Assembly (NCBI RefSeq): GCF_000315625.1
Contig: NW_005434659.1
Coordinates: 699,848 to 763,847 of the forward strand
Origin: Guillardia theta CCMP2712
Taxonomy: Eukaryota > Cryptophyceae > Pyrenomonadales > Geminigeraceae
DNA: 64,000 nt
Direction: 5' to 3'
The position numbers and the translations under genes were made by a program. Of the stretch, positions 40,418 through 51,427 are shown one piece after another; the first letter of the stretch is position 1; the number at the start of each line of letters is the position of its first letter. The notes below the pieces were generated by a model that was given only the letters and a program-made list of their open reading frames with translations, did no database searches and was not told where the DNA came from.

Positions 40418-40916
40418 CGCCCTATCGCCATGCCCATTACTAGATTCAACGGCTTGTCAAAATGAGTCAGGAAATCTAGCTAGCTACTAGCTAGGTCTGT
40501 TTCTTGAGCTGAACTTGGGAGGATAAAACATTCCTCATGTCAGTTGTAAAGCAATGATACAAAAGTTCCTGTCACCACGGACACACTGTGAAGGTTGAAA
40601 GGTGAGCCATATGAGGGTTGAAAGGTAAAGGTTCAAAGTATGTGTGTTTAGTTGACCGCATACCAAGGGTTCAAGTACAACTTGATTGCAAGTTGAGCTC
40701 TACAGGAAGCGGGAGGAGCAGAAAGGAAATCTTGATGTAATCCCAAGCATGCCATGATGTTCAATGACGGCTGGTTCAGGTGACAACCGAATGAGGGCAA
40801 ACATCATCACCGACGAGATTGAATTCCAGCCATTGTCACAGCACAATGATCCGAGTGGATCAGGTTTGAAAGTGTTGTTCATGCATTATCTCATAAGAAT
40901 ATACTGAGGGGTGTTG
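40418..40916. other. Spacer between two minus-strand genes
   Basis: About 500 bases of more even composition than most spacers here. A CTAGCTAGCTACTAGCTAG palindromic patch lies near 40479-40495. No gene seen. Confidence 0.5.
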
Positions 40917-41819
40917 TCAACCCTCGTAAACATGCTTCTTCGTGTAAGGCTCGTGAGGTTTGACATACGAGGCTCTGCCCCGGATAACAGGAATCTTGAA
41001 CATCGGGATGGCGGGGTTGAAGCCGATGTCTTCACGGATGAAGACAGAATTTGAAGAGAGCGCAGGATTGTTCAAGTCCTTCAGCTGGAAGGGAGCAAGT
41101 TAGTCAGGAGCAGGAGGAGGGGGTCGGAGACATACCTCGGAGATTCGGAAAGCGTTCCTGCTGAGGGCCTTTGCTGTGTTGAGGAAGATCTCGCTATCTC
41201 GAAACTTCTTCAACCGTATGCTCTGCTGTAACGTCTCCTCGTAGAAGCTGAATGCTTTCTTCGGCAATCTCACTTTGTTGACAATGTCTGGAAATGTCTT
41301 CTTCCGCTCTTTCAGCTTCTCGCTCCTCTCGCTGTGAACAATTTCCTGCAACTTCTTGAAGTTGTAAAACCCATCGCTGTCCAGACAGGGTGACAGCAAT
41401 TCTTCAATCTCTTCCTTGGTATAGTTCGGGATGGTCTTGAGTTTGTCATCAGCCTGCGACAGGATCTCCTCCTGCTCCGATGGCTTGAGCACAGCATCCC
41501 CAACGTAAACTTTCAGGACATCCTCCCGTATCATCTCATCGATCATGTCAGACAGCTCTTGTTCTGTTACAATGTGTTGGCCCTTGTACCCTGCTCGGAG
41601 GCTCATCCATCCATCCCGTACCCGCACCAGAGTTGGCCCGTACTCAGCGAATATATACAGTCGGGCGGTTGACTTGGAATGGTAGAACCCACTTGGGAAC
41701 AGAAACTGAAGCAGCTCACTCGGATCTACCTTGTCACTTGTTGCGCTCTTCTGTTTGGGCTCGGGGAGCGGAAGGCTGGCAAGCCCCGAAAACTTCAAAC
41801 CTGTTACCTTCTTCCGCAT
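40917..41819 (-). CDS. Conserved-looking protein with a degenerate EF-hand, unrecognised
   Basis: Two exons, 41136-41819 and 40917-41084, join in phase 0 to 283 residues; donor GAG|GTATG and acceptor CCAG|CTGAAG. It starts at ATG 41819 with a basic N-terminus (MRKKVTGLKF). The middle holds helix-rich sequence with TEQELSDMIDEMIREDVLKV and a degenerate calcium loop (SPCLDSDGFYNFKKLQEI). The last exon (LKDLNNPALSSNSVFI, GRASYVKPHEPYTKKHVYEG) is Pro/Tyr/Lys-rich, a style common in ciliary microtubule inner proteins; that resemblance is only impressionistic. The exon structure is clear, but I cannot name the family. Confidence 0.7.
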
Positions 41820-42339
41820 GGCGACACGAGCTGCAACTGAAACTCTCAAAAGTTTGTTGGCCTTCTACCGGAGGATCTCCAAACAACGGGAGGACGGACC
41901 TTCAACCCGTTCTCTTCTTCTTCTAGCTCTCTCACCTCCCACCTCCTTCCATCTCCCTCACTCGCCCTTCCTCGTCCTCCCTTTCGCCTCCCCTGGCCTC
42001 TTTCCCCATGGCTACAATGTCAGTTGGCAACGACATCACCAGGGGCAGCGATTTTCCTTCTAGCAGTGGTTTTTTCTGCCTTTTTTCCTGCGCCGAGCCC
42101 GCCGCCGGGCACTGACTGTACAACTGATCAGTGCCACAGCTGCTGATCACAGACAAAACCGTGAACAGGGACGGACTTTCAACCTCGGGCCTTCATCCCG
42201 TTCTCTTCTCCACCATATGATCGGTGACTGGGGGAGCTCAGCGGCCAGGAGAGGACGAGGAAGGGTGAAGATTGATTCGTCACACGAGTTTATCGTGAGC
42301 CTACAGCAGCCGGTATCGGCCAACTTGTACAGTGAGTGG

Positions 42340-43115
42340 CGAGATTTTATTCGGAGGATAGTGTAATCTACAGAGAAGAAGGAGCTAGCAACGTAGCTGC
42401 AGACTACCGACCAATTATCGCCAATCTTCTCCCCCATCCTCCATCCACATCAATAGAAAGTTGAATGACGTCAGTAGCCGTCGCTTGACAAGAGACCTGG
42501 GCTACTTGGAAACCTCTGCCTTCCCCTTCGTTCGTCGACGGTCCGAAGAAAGGCATGCTCTTGGCCATGAATCCTGGTTGCATGGCTGTAGTGCCCTTCT
42601 TGAACTTGCAATTGAATCGAACAGATATCACCCCCTGATCGGAGTGTGACAAGGAAAACTTGAAATAAATATTTCTAGCACACCTTCTGTGGTCTTCCAC
42701 CCGCCAAAATGTAAGTCACACCTTCTGCACGCCCCATTTCACTTGTGCTCTTTGTGTTCTTGTTCAGCTCTGCAATGGCTCTGTTTACCACGTTCAAACA
42801 TTCGTTTTGCTCCTGCGCTGTGGGGAATTGTTGAATCACCTACGAAAGCGCAAACAAGGTCATCTTTCAGCAGACAAGACACGATTTCTAAACCAGATTC
42901 GGAATAGGAGTATGCGGAAGTTACCTGAGGAGCGACATCAAGCTTCATCTTCAAAGCGTTTGTCCTTCCACTCCTTGATCTGCAAGAGTGTCTGCCCGAT
43001 GCAATACTCAGGGAGCCCTAGAGGAGAATCACAGTCATATAACTCTTACCCCAAGTTCTGTCGCATTCCTGCAGAGAGAGTAGTTGTTGGAAGAGTGAAG
43101 CTCAAGGCATGATCG
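42340..43115 (-). CDS. Unrecognised multi-exon protein
   Basis: Two exons are convincing from splice sites and composition. The first, at about 42697-42850, reads VIQQFPTAQEQNECLN through VTYILAGGRPQK. The second, at about 42497-42632, reads GVISVRFNCKFKKG, then AMQPGFMAKSMPFFGPS and ends GFQVAQ|GTCTCT. An upstream exon (about 42925-43018) may supply KMKLDVAPQ, and one at about 43040-43110 may supply MFDHALSFTLPTTTL. A downstream piece around 42300-42400 is possible. The 5' frames do not join cleanly, so the start is unknown and 43115 is a guess. No family is recognised. Confidence 0.45.
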
Positions 43116-43684
43116 AACATGATCATCGCTACACTCGCTATCAAGCACACTCTGCTGAATACGCTTGTCCCCATCGCGTATCCCAACATCACAGAGTCAC
43201 CGTCTAGCGGACAATTCATATGCAGGGGTCGGGATACCCACGGTGGGTCATTGGATAGTAAAACTGGGGGTACTTGATGGTCGAATCAGGGTTTTTGATT
43301 TGATGGGGTGGGTTCTTCCCCTCGTGTAGGTACCCTACCCCTGTGACCACCTTAGTAATGTACTACCCTAGTGAGGCAAGAGCATGTTTTCCGGTACAAA
43401 TTCTGTATCTATACCCCTGTCTTTTCAAGTACCCTACCACAATAATGTACACTTCCCCTATCCCGGGATACCCTGCACTTGACCCCGGCCACCACATCTA
43501 GTACCCCCTTCTACGGAAAAGTACCCTAGTCAATTTATGTATACCCACCTTTTTACTTATAAAGTACCCTCCAAACTTCTATGATTCTCCTGCCTTGATC
43601 TACCTCCACCTCACCAAAGTCCTACCCTACCCCCTTTCTCACTACCCACCCTCCTCTACCTGACATACGCTCGCTCACTCCGCC
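43116..43684. other. Spacer rich in GTACCC words, upstream of the Tim17-family gene
   Basis: GTACCC/GGGTAC occurs many times between 43240 and 43580, often as AGTACCCTAC. It holds the promoter region of the plus-strand gene at 43685; no specific element could be assigned. Confidence 0.6.
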
Positions 43685-44383
43685 ATGCGGCCGGCCAATG
43701 TGCTGACGGCGGCAGCAAGCTTATGTGTGCTGATGATGGCACATGCTACTCCGCTCACTCATCATGCTCTGATCCATACGCCCGTCCTTCCCCGCCTTCC
43801 TCTCTCCTGGATCTCTCCGTCAAGCGAACCAGCGCACACTAGCCTCATACGTGCGAAAGAGGGGCTCATGGTAGCGCTCCGTGCCAAGGCAGAAGCAGTG
43901 AAGAGTGCGGAAGAGATTCAAGCGGAGAAGATCAGGAAGATTGCCCGCAGCGTCGATCAAGTTCTAGGATCTGTGATAACTGGGTTCATTGGCCCCTGGG
44001 TCATCGGCTGGATCTTTGGTACGATGACAGGCTTCAAAGGAAACGGATTCAAGGGAGCAATGAGCAACGGATTCTCCACAGGGACAGCATGGGGCTCAAT
44101 GAGTGCAGCTTTTTGTGGCGTTGAGGTGCTTGCACGCGAGATCAGAGGCAAGACTGACAAATGGAACAACATGATGGGAGCCTGCTCTGCAGGTGTGGTT
44201 GGTAACTGCGGCAAAGGAGTTGGCGCAATGGCTTCGGGTTGCGTGAATTTTGCTGTAATGTCGTACATCATTGATCTTTTCATCGACAAGAAGCAAGATC
44301 CGTTCGAAGAATATGCAAAAAATCCTAATTCGCAGGAGAAGGATCTGTTGCGAGCACAAAATACAAACAAGAAAGCTGAGTAA
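43685..44383 (+). CDS. Tim17/Tim22/Tim23-family protein with a bipartite-like leader
   Basis: A single exon of 232 codons. The N-terminus has a signal-like core (VLTAAASLCVLMMAHATPLT) followed by a Pro/Ser/His-rich stretch of about 40 residues. That pattern fits routing into a secondary plastid rather than direct mitochondrial import. The core matches the Tim17/22/23/PMP24 fold, with four short Gly-rich hydrophobic segments: VLGSVITGFIGPWVIGWI, GFSTGTAWGSMSAAFCG, MMGACSAGVVGNCGKGVG and GCVNFAVMSYIIDLF. The GxxxG pattern and AMSNGFSTGTAW are typical. In plants, relatives such as OEP16 and HP20/HP30 sit in the plastid envelope. Lack of introns contrasts with its neighbours. Confidence 0.85.
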   Translation: MRPANVLTAAASLCVLMMAHATPLTHHALIHTPVLPRLPLSWISPSSEPAHTSLIRAKEGLMVALRAKAEAVKSAEEIQAEKIRKIARSVDQVLGSVITGFIGPWVIGWIFGTMTGFKGNGFKGAMSNGFSTGTAWGSMSAAFCGVEVLAREIRGKTDKWNNMMGACSAGVVGNCGKGVGAMASGCVNFAVMSYIIDLFIDKKQDPFEEYAKNPNSQEKDLLRAQNTNKKAE

Positions 44384-44967
44384 TGCGAACATATCCTTGC
44401 AAGGCCCCAAGAAGCGTTTCTTGGTTTTACTGCTCTTGCATGGATATTACGTCCTTGGATCTAGGATGATGCACAAGACAAGAAACGGCCACATTGTTTG
44501 TTCGAGCCGGAGTCCATCACTTTGTTTTTGGAAGCATGCAAGGTTCATCAGGATTTTTTTCTGGTTTGTTGGATGTTATCAGTTCAGACCAGCAGAACTT
44601 GAATCCAAGAAGTAGCTGCTGTTTTACATCATGCCGCAAGACTTTAATCCCTTCTTGTTTACCAAACTCGCAGCCATGGGCCATCGACCGTGGACCTGAA
44701 GTTGAGATCCGTGTGACCTGTTGTACCCCAACGAGAATCTTGTGTTATGGGCGGGTGCTTACAAAACTTGTTTACAAATCTAATGCAACATGGGTTCATA
44801 AAATAAAAAGTTGGCTGGACCGTGTTGCTGTTCTTCTTCTTGAAATTAGAATGTTCATCTGGTTTGTCCTGCAGTGTAGTTTGACATCCGTATCCCCTTC
44901 ATTCCATGTTACTCACAGTCAATCTCACATGTGATCCACCTCCCTCCTTACCACCAATCCGTTCTCG
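44384..44967. other. Convergent spacer, no gene seen
   Basis: 3' flank shared by the Tim17-family gene and the minus-strand PDZ gene. AT content is higher than elsewhere; no supported frame. Confidence 0.5.
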
Positions 44968-45775
44968 CTAACTGCTTCCTACCCATCCTCTCCCTCTGCA
45001 TACCTGAGGAAGCGGATGTGTCCATTTCGCTCCTTGACTGAGGGCTTGTTGAGGGTTCTCTTTCATGCTCCATTTCCTCTGAAGCTCCACATATACCAGC
45101 TGCGAGAGCTCACTCCTCTGCAGCCCCAGCCGCACAGTCGTTCCTTCTTGACCCAGTATAAGCGGAGCCAGTTGGCTGACTGGCCTGGGATCATGAGGTA
45201 AGAGTAGACAGTACCCAGCCCTCACTCCAGGAACCTCCTATATACGAAATGTCCGTCGATCTCGTGGAGAACATCTCCAATCTGCATCGAAACGGCTCAC
45301 TGTCTAACTGACAGCCGGCATTATCACCTGCACACTCCCTGACAACTCTGCTGGTCCTCCCACTGCAAGAGACTTGACATGGAGAGCACCGGTTGAATCT
45401 GGCTGAAACACTATCCCTACTCCGACATGCTTTGCAGCTGTGGTCAGTCTAACCAGTAGAAACAAAATGGTGAAACCTTTCCAGTTTGACGAGGAGCTAA
45501 GACTTGAATGGACGTGTCTCCTGCGTACCTGAGTAAAAAATGAGTAATGTATTGTTGTAATTTCCACATGGAATTCCAAGTTTTAGAAACAACTTGTGCC
45601 CAACACGATACGTTCCCACAAACCCGCAATCAATGATAGGCCCACAGGTCATTAGAGGTACACTGGTATGAAGGTTTTCAGACATAGAATCACAGTCCTT
45701 CCGAGTCCGGGAAGGTCCGATTTCAAGAAAAGCATTTTTTCTTGAATCGGATGAAAAACACTCACTCTGCGCCAT
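44968..45775 (-). CDS. Small PDZ-domain protein
   Basis: Short exons on the minus strand build one PDZ domain: HVGVGIVFQPDSTGALHVKS and GGPAELSG (about 45340-45430), QIGDVLHEIDGHFVYR (about 45240-45282), then GQEGTTVRLGLQRSE and LVYVELQRKW (about 45060-45160). These are the glycine loop, GD-x-L-x-x-I-D-G and GxxGTxVxLxxxR landmarks. The stop is at 44968. Upstream exons (about 45480-45530 and 45570-45700) are less sure; ATG 45775 (MAQ) followed by a GTGAGT donor is the proposed start. The domain resembles the one in the epiplastin-like gene at 5.9-8.2 kb. Ligand unknown. Confidence 0.55.
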
Positions 45776-47327
45776 GCTTGGGCACGTCTCTCGACCCGCA
45801 GCAATCAAGCATCTTGAGAAGACTCAGAAACCAAGAGGATGACCACGAAAGAATTCAGAAAGCAGCAAAAACATACCATATGGATAAAAAGATTATGACG
45901 ACGGCGGCGCCGAGTGGATCGGATCAGAGGGACCTGAAAGGACGAGCAGGGGATGATGACACTGAAGCAGGAGAATCTGAGAGTTCAAGTAGGAGGAGCC
46001 AGGGGCAACGATCACACGCAAGTCTCTCAGTCACGTTGCTACGGTATCAGTGCAGGCGAGGACGCAAGACTGTGACTGGTTCAGGAGGCGTCAAAACTTG
46101 ACTCAAGCTTTGATTTGCTGAAACCGGGACCGTTACAGTGAGACAATAGCCAAATAACGGACCGGGCCGCCCGGCCCGTCGGGTGACAGAGCCTTCCAGT
46201 CAGGTGACCCTGCTGAAGCTGATGAGGGGATGAGGGCCTCGGATCCGAGTCACCAGATCTAGTACTACCGGTGGATTTATCTAGAATGACACGGGTGATA
46301 CTATGATATGTATGGGGTGGTGTTGTTTTGCAGGTGCAACTCTATGACATCTGATAGGGGGTAAGGGTAGCTTCTTCTTACAAAGTACCCCCTCTTTTGA
46401 TAAAAAATTCTGTTATTGGACTAGGGGTACTTCAAAAAGATACCTGTCAAAGAAGGGTAGGGTACATAGCCCTGATCCCAGAAGTACCCTACCCCTGATC
46501 CGGATGGAACCCTATTGTGATGTACTATGGAGGGTGGGGTCATGACTTTCGGGGGGTGGTCTTCGTTCCATTTGTAGTGATTTGTAGAGGGAAAAGGGGG
46601 TGGGTGATTCGTAGGGGGTGGGGTAGGTTGGACAAGTGGGTTGGCCTCCGGTTCTATTCGATTCCAGAGGATTTGTGAAGGCCAAAAAAGAGAAAGAAAA
46701 AGAAAAAAGAAGACAGGATGGGGTATGAAGAAAGGAACATGCGTACAAGAAGGAGAGAGAGAGAAGAAGAAGAAGCGAGCTCGACTAGGCAGAGATGTCA
46801 AGAGGGAGAGGGATATCAAGAAAAACATAGATACAATCACCTAGAGATCATGGAAGGCAAGGAACGCAACAGAAAGTATGAAGGGCGGGGATAGCGGGAA
46901 CGAGCAAACGAGACAGGATCACAAGATCCAAGTATTCAAAATGATGGAGAACCAGGAGGCATGCAACCGAACATCAAAGAAATATACCAGAGGTGGTGGG
47001 ACGTAAGAAAGATAGTTCTAAGAAAGCGAAGGTGAATTCTACGGGGTTCATCACAATTTCAGGGGATCAGGCTATTCAAGGTAAACTGGAAGTTCTAGAG
47101 CTCATAAGTAGGGTGAGGGGCAAGGTCTCGATGGCTAGTCGAGATTCTCGGAATGTTTGTAGACTTGTTGTGCATTTGTTCCATGTTTGTGTTGTTGCGC
47201 CCCACTCCTCCGACGGTGGGCGCAAATCATGTTTCCACCTCTATTCCCACATTACTCAGCTGTTTTTTGAGCACTTTCTGTTTAATCCTTCGATTTTGAT
47301 CCCATCTCTTCAGGACTGTTCTACAGA
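45776..47327. other. Long spacer upstream of UDP-glucose 4-epimerase 1
   Basis: About 1.5 kb. It has a GC-rich patch with CCGGGCCGCCCGGCCCG (46161-46177) and a GTACCC-rich stretch (46380-46520) like those in other spacers. An open frame at 45742-46101 (+) overlaps the PDZ gene start and has no recognisable content. Confidence 0.5.
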
Positions 47328-48743
47328 ATGCAGACCATAATCCTAGCAGTCGCTCTGGTTTCCTCGATAGCGTGGACGAATGCAGCACAGGGCCCTCTGT
47401 TACTCCCTGCTCAGGAATCTCTTGCAAAGATCCAACGACATGGCTATGTGCCGTTCAAGAGACACATTCCTTCCAACTTGAATCTTCGCGGTGGAGGAAA
47501 GGGTAACGTTCTCATCACCGGAGGTGCTGGGTACATTGGTACGCATTGTGCTGTTACGTTGCAAGAAGCTGGATACACAGTGATGATCCTGGACAACTTC
47601 AGCAACTCATGCAAGAAGAGTATTGAGAGAGTTGGAGAGATCACTGGGAAGTCGATCGAGAAAGTGTTTGATGTGGATATTCGTGACAAGGCAGCGCTGG
47701 ATAAAGTGTTCAAGGAAAACAAGGTTGACGCGGTAATTCACTGTGCGGGCTTGAAAGCTGTGGGCGAATCGGTGAGAGAGCCAATCGCATATTATGAAAA
47801 CAATTTTGTTGGAGCTCTCAATTTGATCAAGGCCATGTCTGCAGCAGGATGCAAGAAAATCGTCTTCTCTTCGTCTGCCACTGTGTATGGGAACCCTGCC
47901 AAGGTACCTATTACCGAGGATTTCCCACTGCAATGCACAAACCCCTACGGGAGAACCAAGTTCTTCATCGAAGAGATGTTGCGTGATGTAGCCAATGCAG
48001 ATCCAGAATGGAAGGTCATCAACTTGAGATATTTCAATCCTGTGGGAGCACATTCGAGTGGCAAGATCGGAGAGGACCCATCGGGCATTCCCAACAATCT
48101 TATGCCTTACGTGACCAAGGTTGCAATCGGCAAGCTCGAGAAGTTGACTGTGTTTGGAGACGACTACGACACTCCCGACGGCACCGGAGTCCGCGACTAC
48201 ATCCATGTGATGGATCTTGCCAAGGGACATGTTGCTGCTGTGGACAAGCTCTTCTCGATCGAAGGGGAGGTGAGCGACATGCGTAGTGTCGCTCTTGCAC
48301 GCTGATAGCATGCAGGTTGTGTACAACCTGGGAACTGGTCATGGGTACTCCGTCCTTGATATGGTCAAGGCGATGAAGGAGGTGATGAATCTTTCAGTCT
48401 CGTTTTGTTTGGAGTTGACGAAGGGGAAAACTCGATCAGGCGAGCGGCAGAGAAGTTCCATACGTGATTGGGCCGCGTCGATCAGGAGATGTGCCCACGT
48501 GCTATGCTGATGCAGCAAAGGCAAAGCAGGAGCTGGTCAGTCGATCGAAGTGTTGAGATGGTACTCTGACATCCTACTTAGCACTGGGAGGCCAAACTTG
48601 GGGTAAAGGAGATGTGCCAAGACGCGTGGAACTGGCAGGTAGAGCCCTTCCCCTCCTTACTCCTTCCCCTCCTCACTCCTTCGCAGTGCAAGAACCCCAA
48701 TGGCTACCGGGAAGAAGCTGAGCTCGCTGGTGCGAAGAAGTAA
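47328..48743 (+). CDS. galE: UDP-glucose 4-epimerase with N-terminal leader
   Basis: Exons 47328-48269, 48316-48381, 48440-48535, 48582-48638 and 48687-48743 join in frame to about 405 residues. The first ~57 residues are extra: a signal-like [20 protein letters not shown], then a basic stretch ending [11 protein letters not shown]. The enzyme begins at [18 protein letters not shown] (NAD-binding GxxGxxG). It continues [30 protein letters not shown] with the catalytic Ser/Thr, [14 protein letters not shown] with the Tyr-x-x-x-Lys pair, [21 protein letters not shown] and [13 protein letters not shown]. The later exons give [35 protein letters not shown] and [11 protein letters not shown], the normal GalE end. 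It interconverts UDP-glucose and UDP-galactose, here probably in an organelle of the secretory/plastid route. Confidence 0.95.
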
Positions 48744-49041
48744 TCTGATCGGATCAGGCTGAGGCCTTGAGGCGGCACACACATGTTCGCCTCATTTGCT
48801 GATGAGCACGTATGGGTCACATCGCTTGTCCGCCATCACCACGAGGATGTCAAGGGCAGGGCATGACTACCTCATATACGTTAGCCCTGTTTACTAAAAT
48901 GAAGTATGAGCCAGTTCGTCCCCAGGCTGCTTCAATCAGGAAAATCTCTCCCGTCCATGGAGGCTCCAACAGCAGCTTCTTCAACTATGGACCATCCTCT
49001 CCTCGCTCTTTGTGTGCTGTGATATCCCTGTCTTCTTCGAA
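48744..49041. other. Convergent spacer
   Basis: 3' ends of the plus-strand epimerase and the minus-strand aspartyl protease meet here. No gene seen. Confidence 0.5.
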
Positions 49042-51273
49042 TCACAGGGGGCTGCCCTCCACCGGCTGTCCCAGTAGAGGATCCATGCTTTCTTCCATCT
49101 CCTCATACGTCCCCTGTCAAACGGCACAGTCAGACCTGCAGCAATCTTAGCAAGAACCTGAGCTGACCTGGTACCAAGATAAGGCCAGGAGTCCGATGCT
49201 CGTGGCTCCGAGGATACAGGCAGCGACCAGCAGGCAGATGACGAGAAGCGAAGGTCCACCATGCGGCACCGCGAAGATGGCGAAGACAGAGCTGCCAGTA
49301 TCGAGGATGACGTGGATTCCCTTCTGCCTTGGGGTTCCAACCTCAAGGATGGCATAGTAGATGTAAGAGTTGCTCGTCGTCATAGGAATCCTCTCCACGT
49401 CGTGCGTGAACCCCAGGAGCCTCCTTTGCCCACCCAGCGATGGGTTGTGCAGGGGCGGCTCCTCATCACTCACCATCATCCCGTTCTGTACAGGATACGC
49501 GCCTCCCTGTTCTGCTGGCATTTGTGGGCTCGCGTACTGAGGAGCGTACTGGCCCGCCGCTGAGTAGCTCCCCTGCTGCGGCGGGAAGGCAGGGCCGGCG
49601 TCCATGGGATGAGACACGAAGGTCTGATATTGGACCTGCTGCGAGCCCGGGCTCGGTATCATGGGTTGGACACGCTGACTTGCGCTTTGAACCACAGGGG
49701 AGATAGACTGCTGCTGCTGCTGCTCCTCAGGACGGATGGGAATCGCCGGGATGGTCATGGGCTGAGGTTTCTGAACCTTCTTCTTGCCGAGAGGAACATG
49801 GTTGCGATCCCCAATCTTCTTGAACTGAGTGGTGAGCTGATAGCCAGGGGCTCGTTGGCCAAGCGTGACCTTTGGTTGCATCGGATCGTTGAGGTCATGT
49901 ACGACTACCATCCTCCGGAAGAAGACATCTCCGAGCAGGAAAGTTCGAGGAGTTGACTTCATCTTCATCACGCAAGGCTTGTCGTCCACCATGTAGTCGT
50001 CGTACGGCAGGGAGAACGTCTGCCCCTCGATGGTGATGTAGATGGTGGGCTCATCGAGATCACCGAAGTACTTCTGGAAGGACTTGAAGGGGCTTGCAAG
50101 TAGCCCCCCCTCAAACGTGTCGTCGGGAACCACCAGGCAGGATGTACCGGAGTCAAGGATGGCCTGGATGGCGATGGACTGATCCCGAAACTGCAGGAGC
50201 TCGTGATCACCGATCTTGAGGCTCTGCACGTCGATCATGTAGTGCATGAATGCTGATGTGCCGTCGCCGAGCGGGCTGGCCCTCACCCCTGTCGTCACCG
50301 TCTTGCCCTTCACTGAAGATGGGTCGTATCCTCCCAAGACCAGCTCCCCCCGGTCCTCCGAGAGCATAAGGGTGAACACTCGATTCATGAGGATGTTGCT
50401 GTTGTCCTCGTCTGCTTTCGTTGGGTCTGTGAGCGCCCAGAACAAAGGATAAGGAACGCTGCGCAGAGCCGCTGCCGGGAAACCCATGCCGAGAATGCCG
50501 TCTGCCTGCGCCCAGTCGTGTCCCTTGCTCTTGGTCACGCATCCGAAGCGTGTGTTGACGTAGTAGCTGCCCAGTTGCACTACGTCCTTGGCTACGAAGC
50601 CAGTGAGAGAGGCGTCATCGAGGTACTCGACCTTGAAGAGCTGCTCTTCGTTGTAAAAGGATGTGCTCTTATTCGGATGAAATTGCCCGCACATGCTTGA
50701 TGCCACGAGCGAGACAAGAATCAAGCTCTTCAACAGCCCGCCAGTGAAGGTTGGCGAACATATCGGACGACAGTGGGCGGCCACGTGCGAAGCTAGTCTC
50801 ATCCTCGAGTCCTGGTTCATACAGGTAGTGTTGCAAGTGATAGATGATGGCTCAGACGCAAGAAGGGAAGGAGGGCATGAATGATAGGTCTGGGAGGGAG
50901 TGTGGACCACAGTAGAATCCATTGCAAGATCGAGAGGGCACGGAGATGCTGGTGACGAAGAGGATGGCAGCACCTCAGAGAGAGGAGGAGGAGGAGACTC
51001 CGAAGAAGCAGCAAGCAGCTCCTCCGGCCCCCCTCCATGGTAGAGGCAGCCGCCGCCTCCCTCTCCTGCCCCCATGACGTGGGTGCTGTTTGGTGTAATT
51101 TGACCCCATCCCCACTCATTCCCTTGAACTTCATTGTAGCCCTCATCCCCTAACATATAATCCTCAGAGGCAGAAAGGCGGGCTCTATGCAGCAGGAACG
51201 GGGCATGCGGAGAGATAGCGCTGAAGATGCTGCCGCTGCTGTCAGGAGAAGGTGGACAGGATGGTTCTGTCAT
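49042..51273 (-). CDS. Pepsin-like aspartyl protease with permuted lobe order and a C-terminal membrane helix
   Basis: One frame runs 708 codons from ATG 51273 to 49147. A 54-base intron probably follows the last Tyr-Gln and adds a tail ending at TGA 49042 (EEMEESMDPLLGQPVEG). Order in the protein: an acidic N-terminus; a hydrophobic stretch (LLKSLILVSLVASSMCG, residues ~180-197); FHPNKSTSF; the flap-like KVEYLDDASLTGF (~220); ADGILGMGFP; the second active-site loop AILDSGTSCLVVP (Asp ~374); and FLLGDVFFRRMVVVHD. Then comes a Gln/Pro-rich linker of ~150 residues. Only after it comes YYAILEVGTPRQKGIHVILD-TGSS (Asp ~658), the segment that starts ordinary pepsins. A helix (SLLVICLLVAACILGATSIG) follows at once. 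Both catalytic Asp loops and the flap Tyr are present, so activity is possible. No separate N-lobe exon is seen upstream. Confidence 0.85.
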
Positions 51274-51427
51274 GCCATGATCTCTGATTGATACTTCCTC
51301 GTCCTCGTTGGGTTGTCTTCCGAGAGAGATACGAAGAGATAAAGAATAGGGTTGGGAGAAGGAAAGGCGGATCTGGATAGGAAGGATAGAGATACAGAGA
51401 GGAAGACATCTATTCCTCTGTATACAG

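Noticed and set aside
41731-42063. Plus-strand frame with FRMATRAATETLKSLLAFYRR, resembling the start of an LYR-motif protein
   Set aside because: It overlaps, in antisense, the well-supported gene starting at 41819, soon becomes low-complexity, and has no supporting splice sites.
45742-46101. 119-codon plus-strand frame
   Set aside because: Overlaps the likely start of the PDZ gene in antisense; the composition is polar and uninformative, and no family resemblance is seen.
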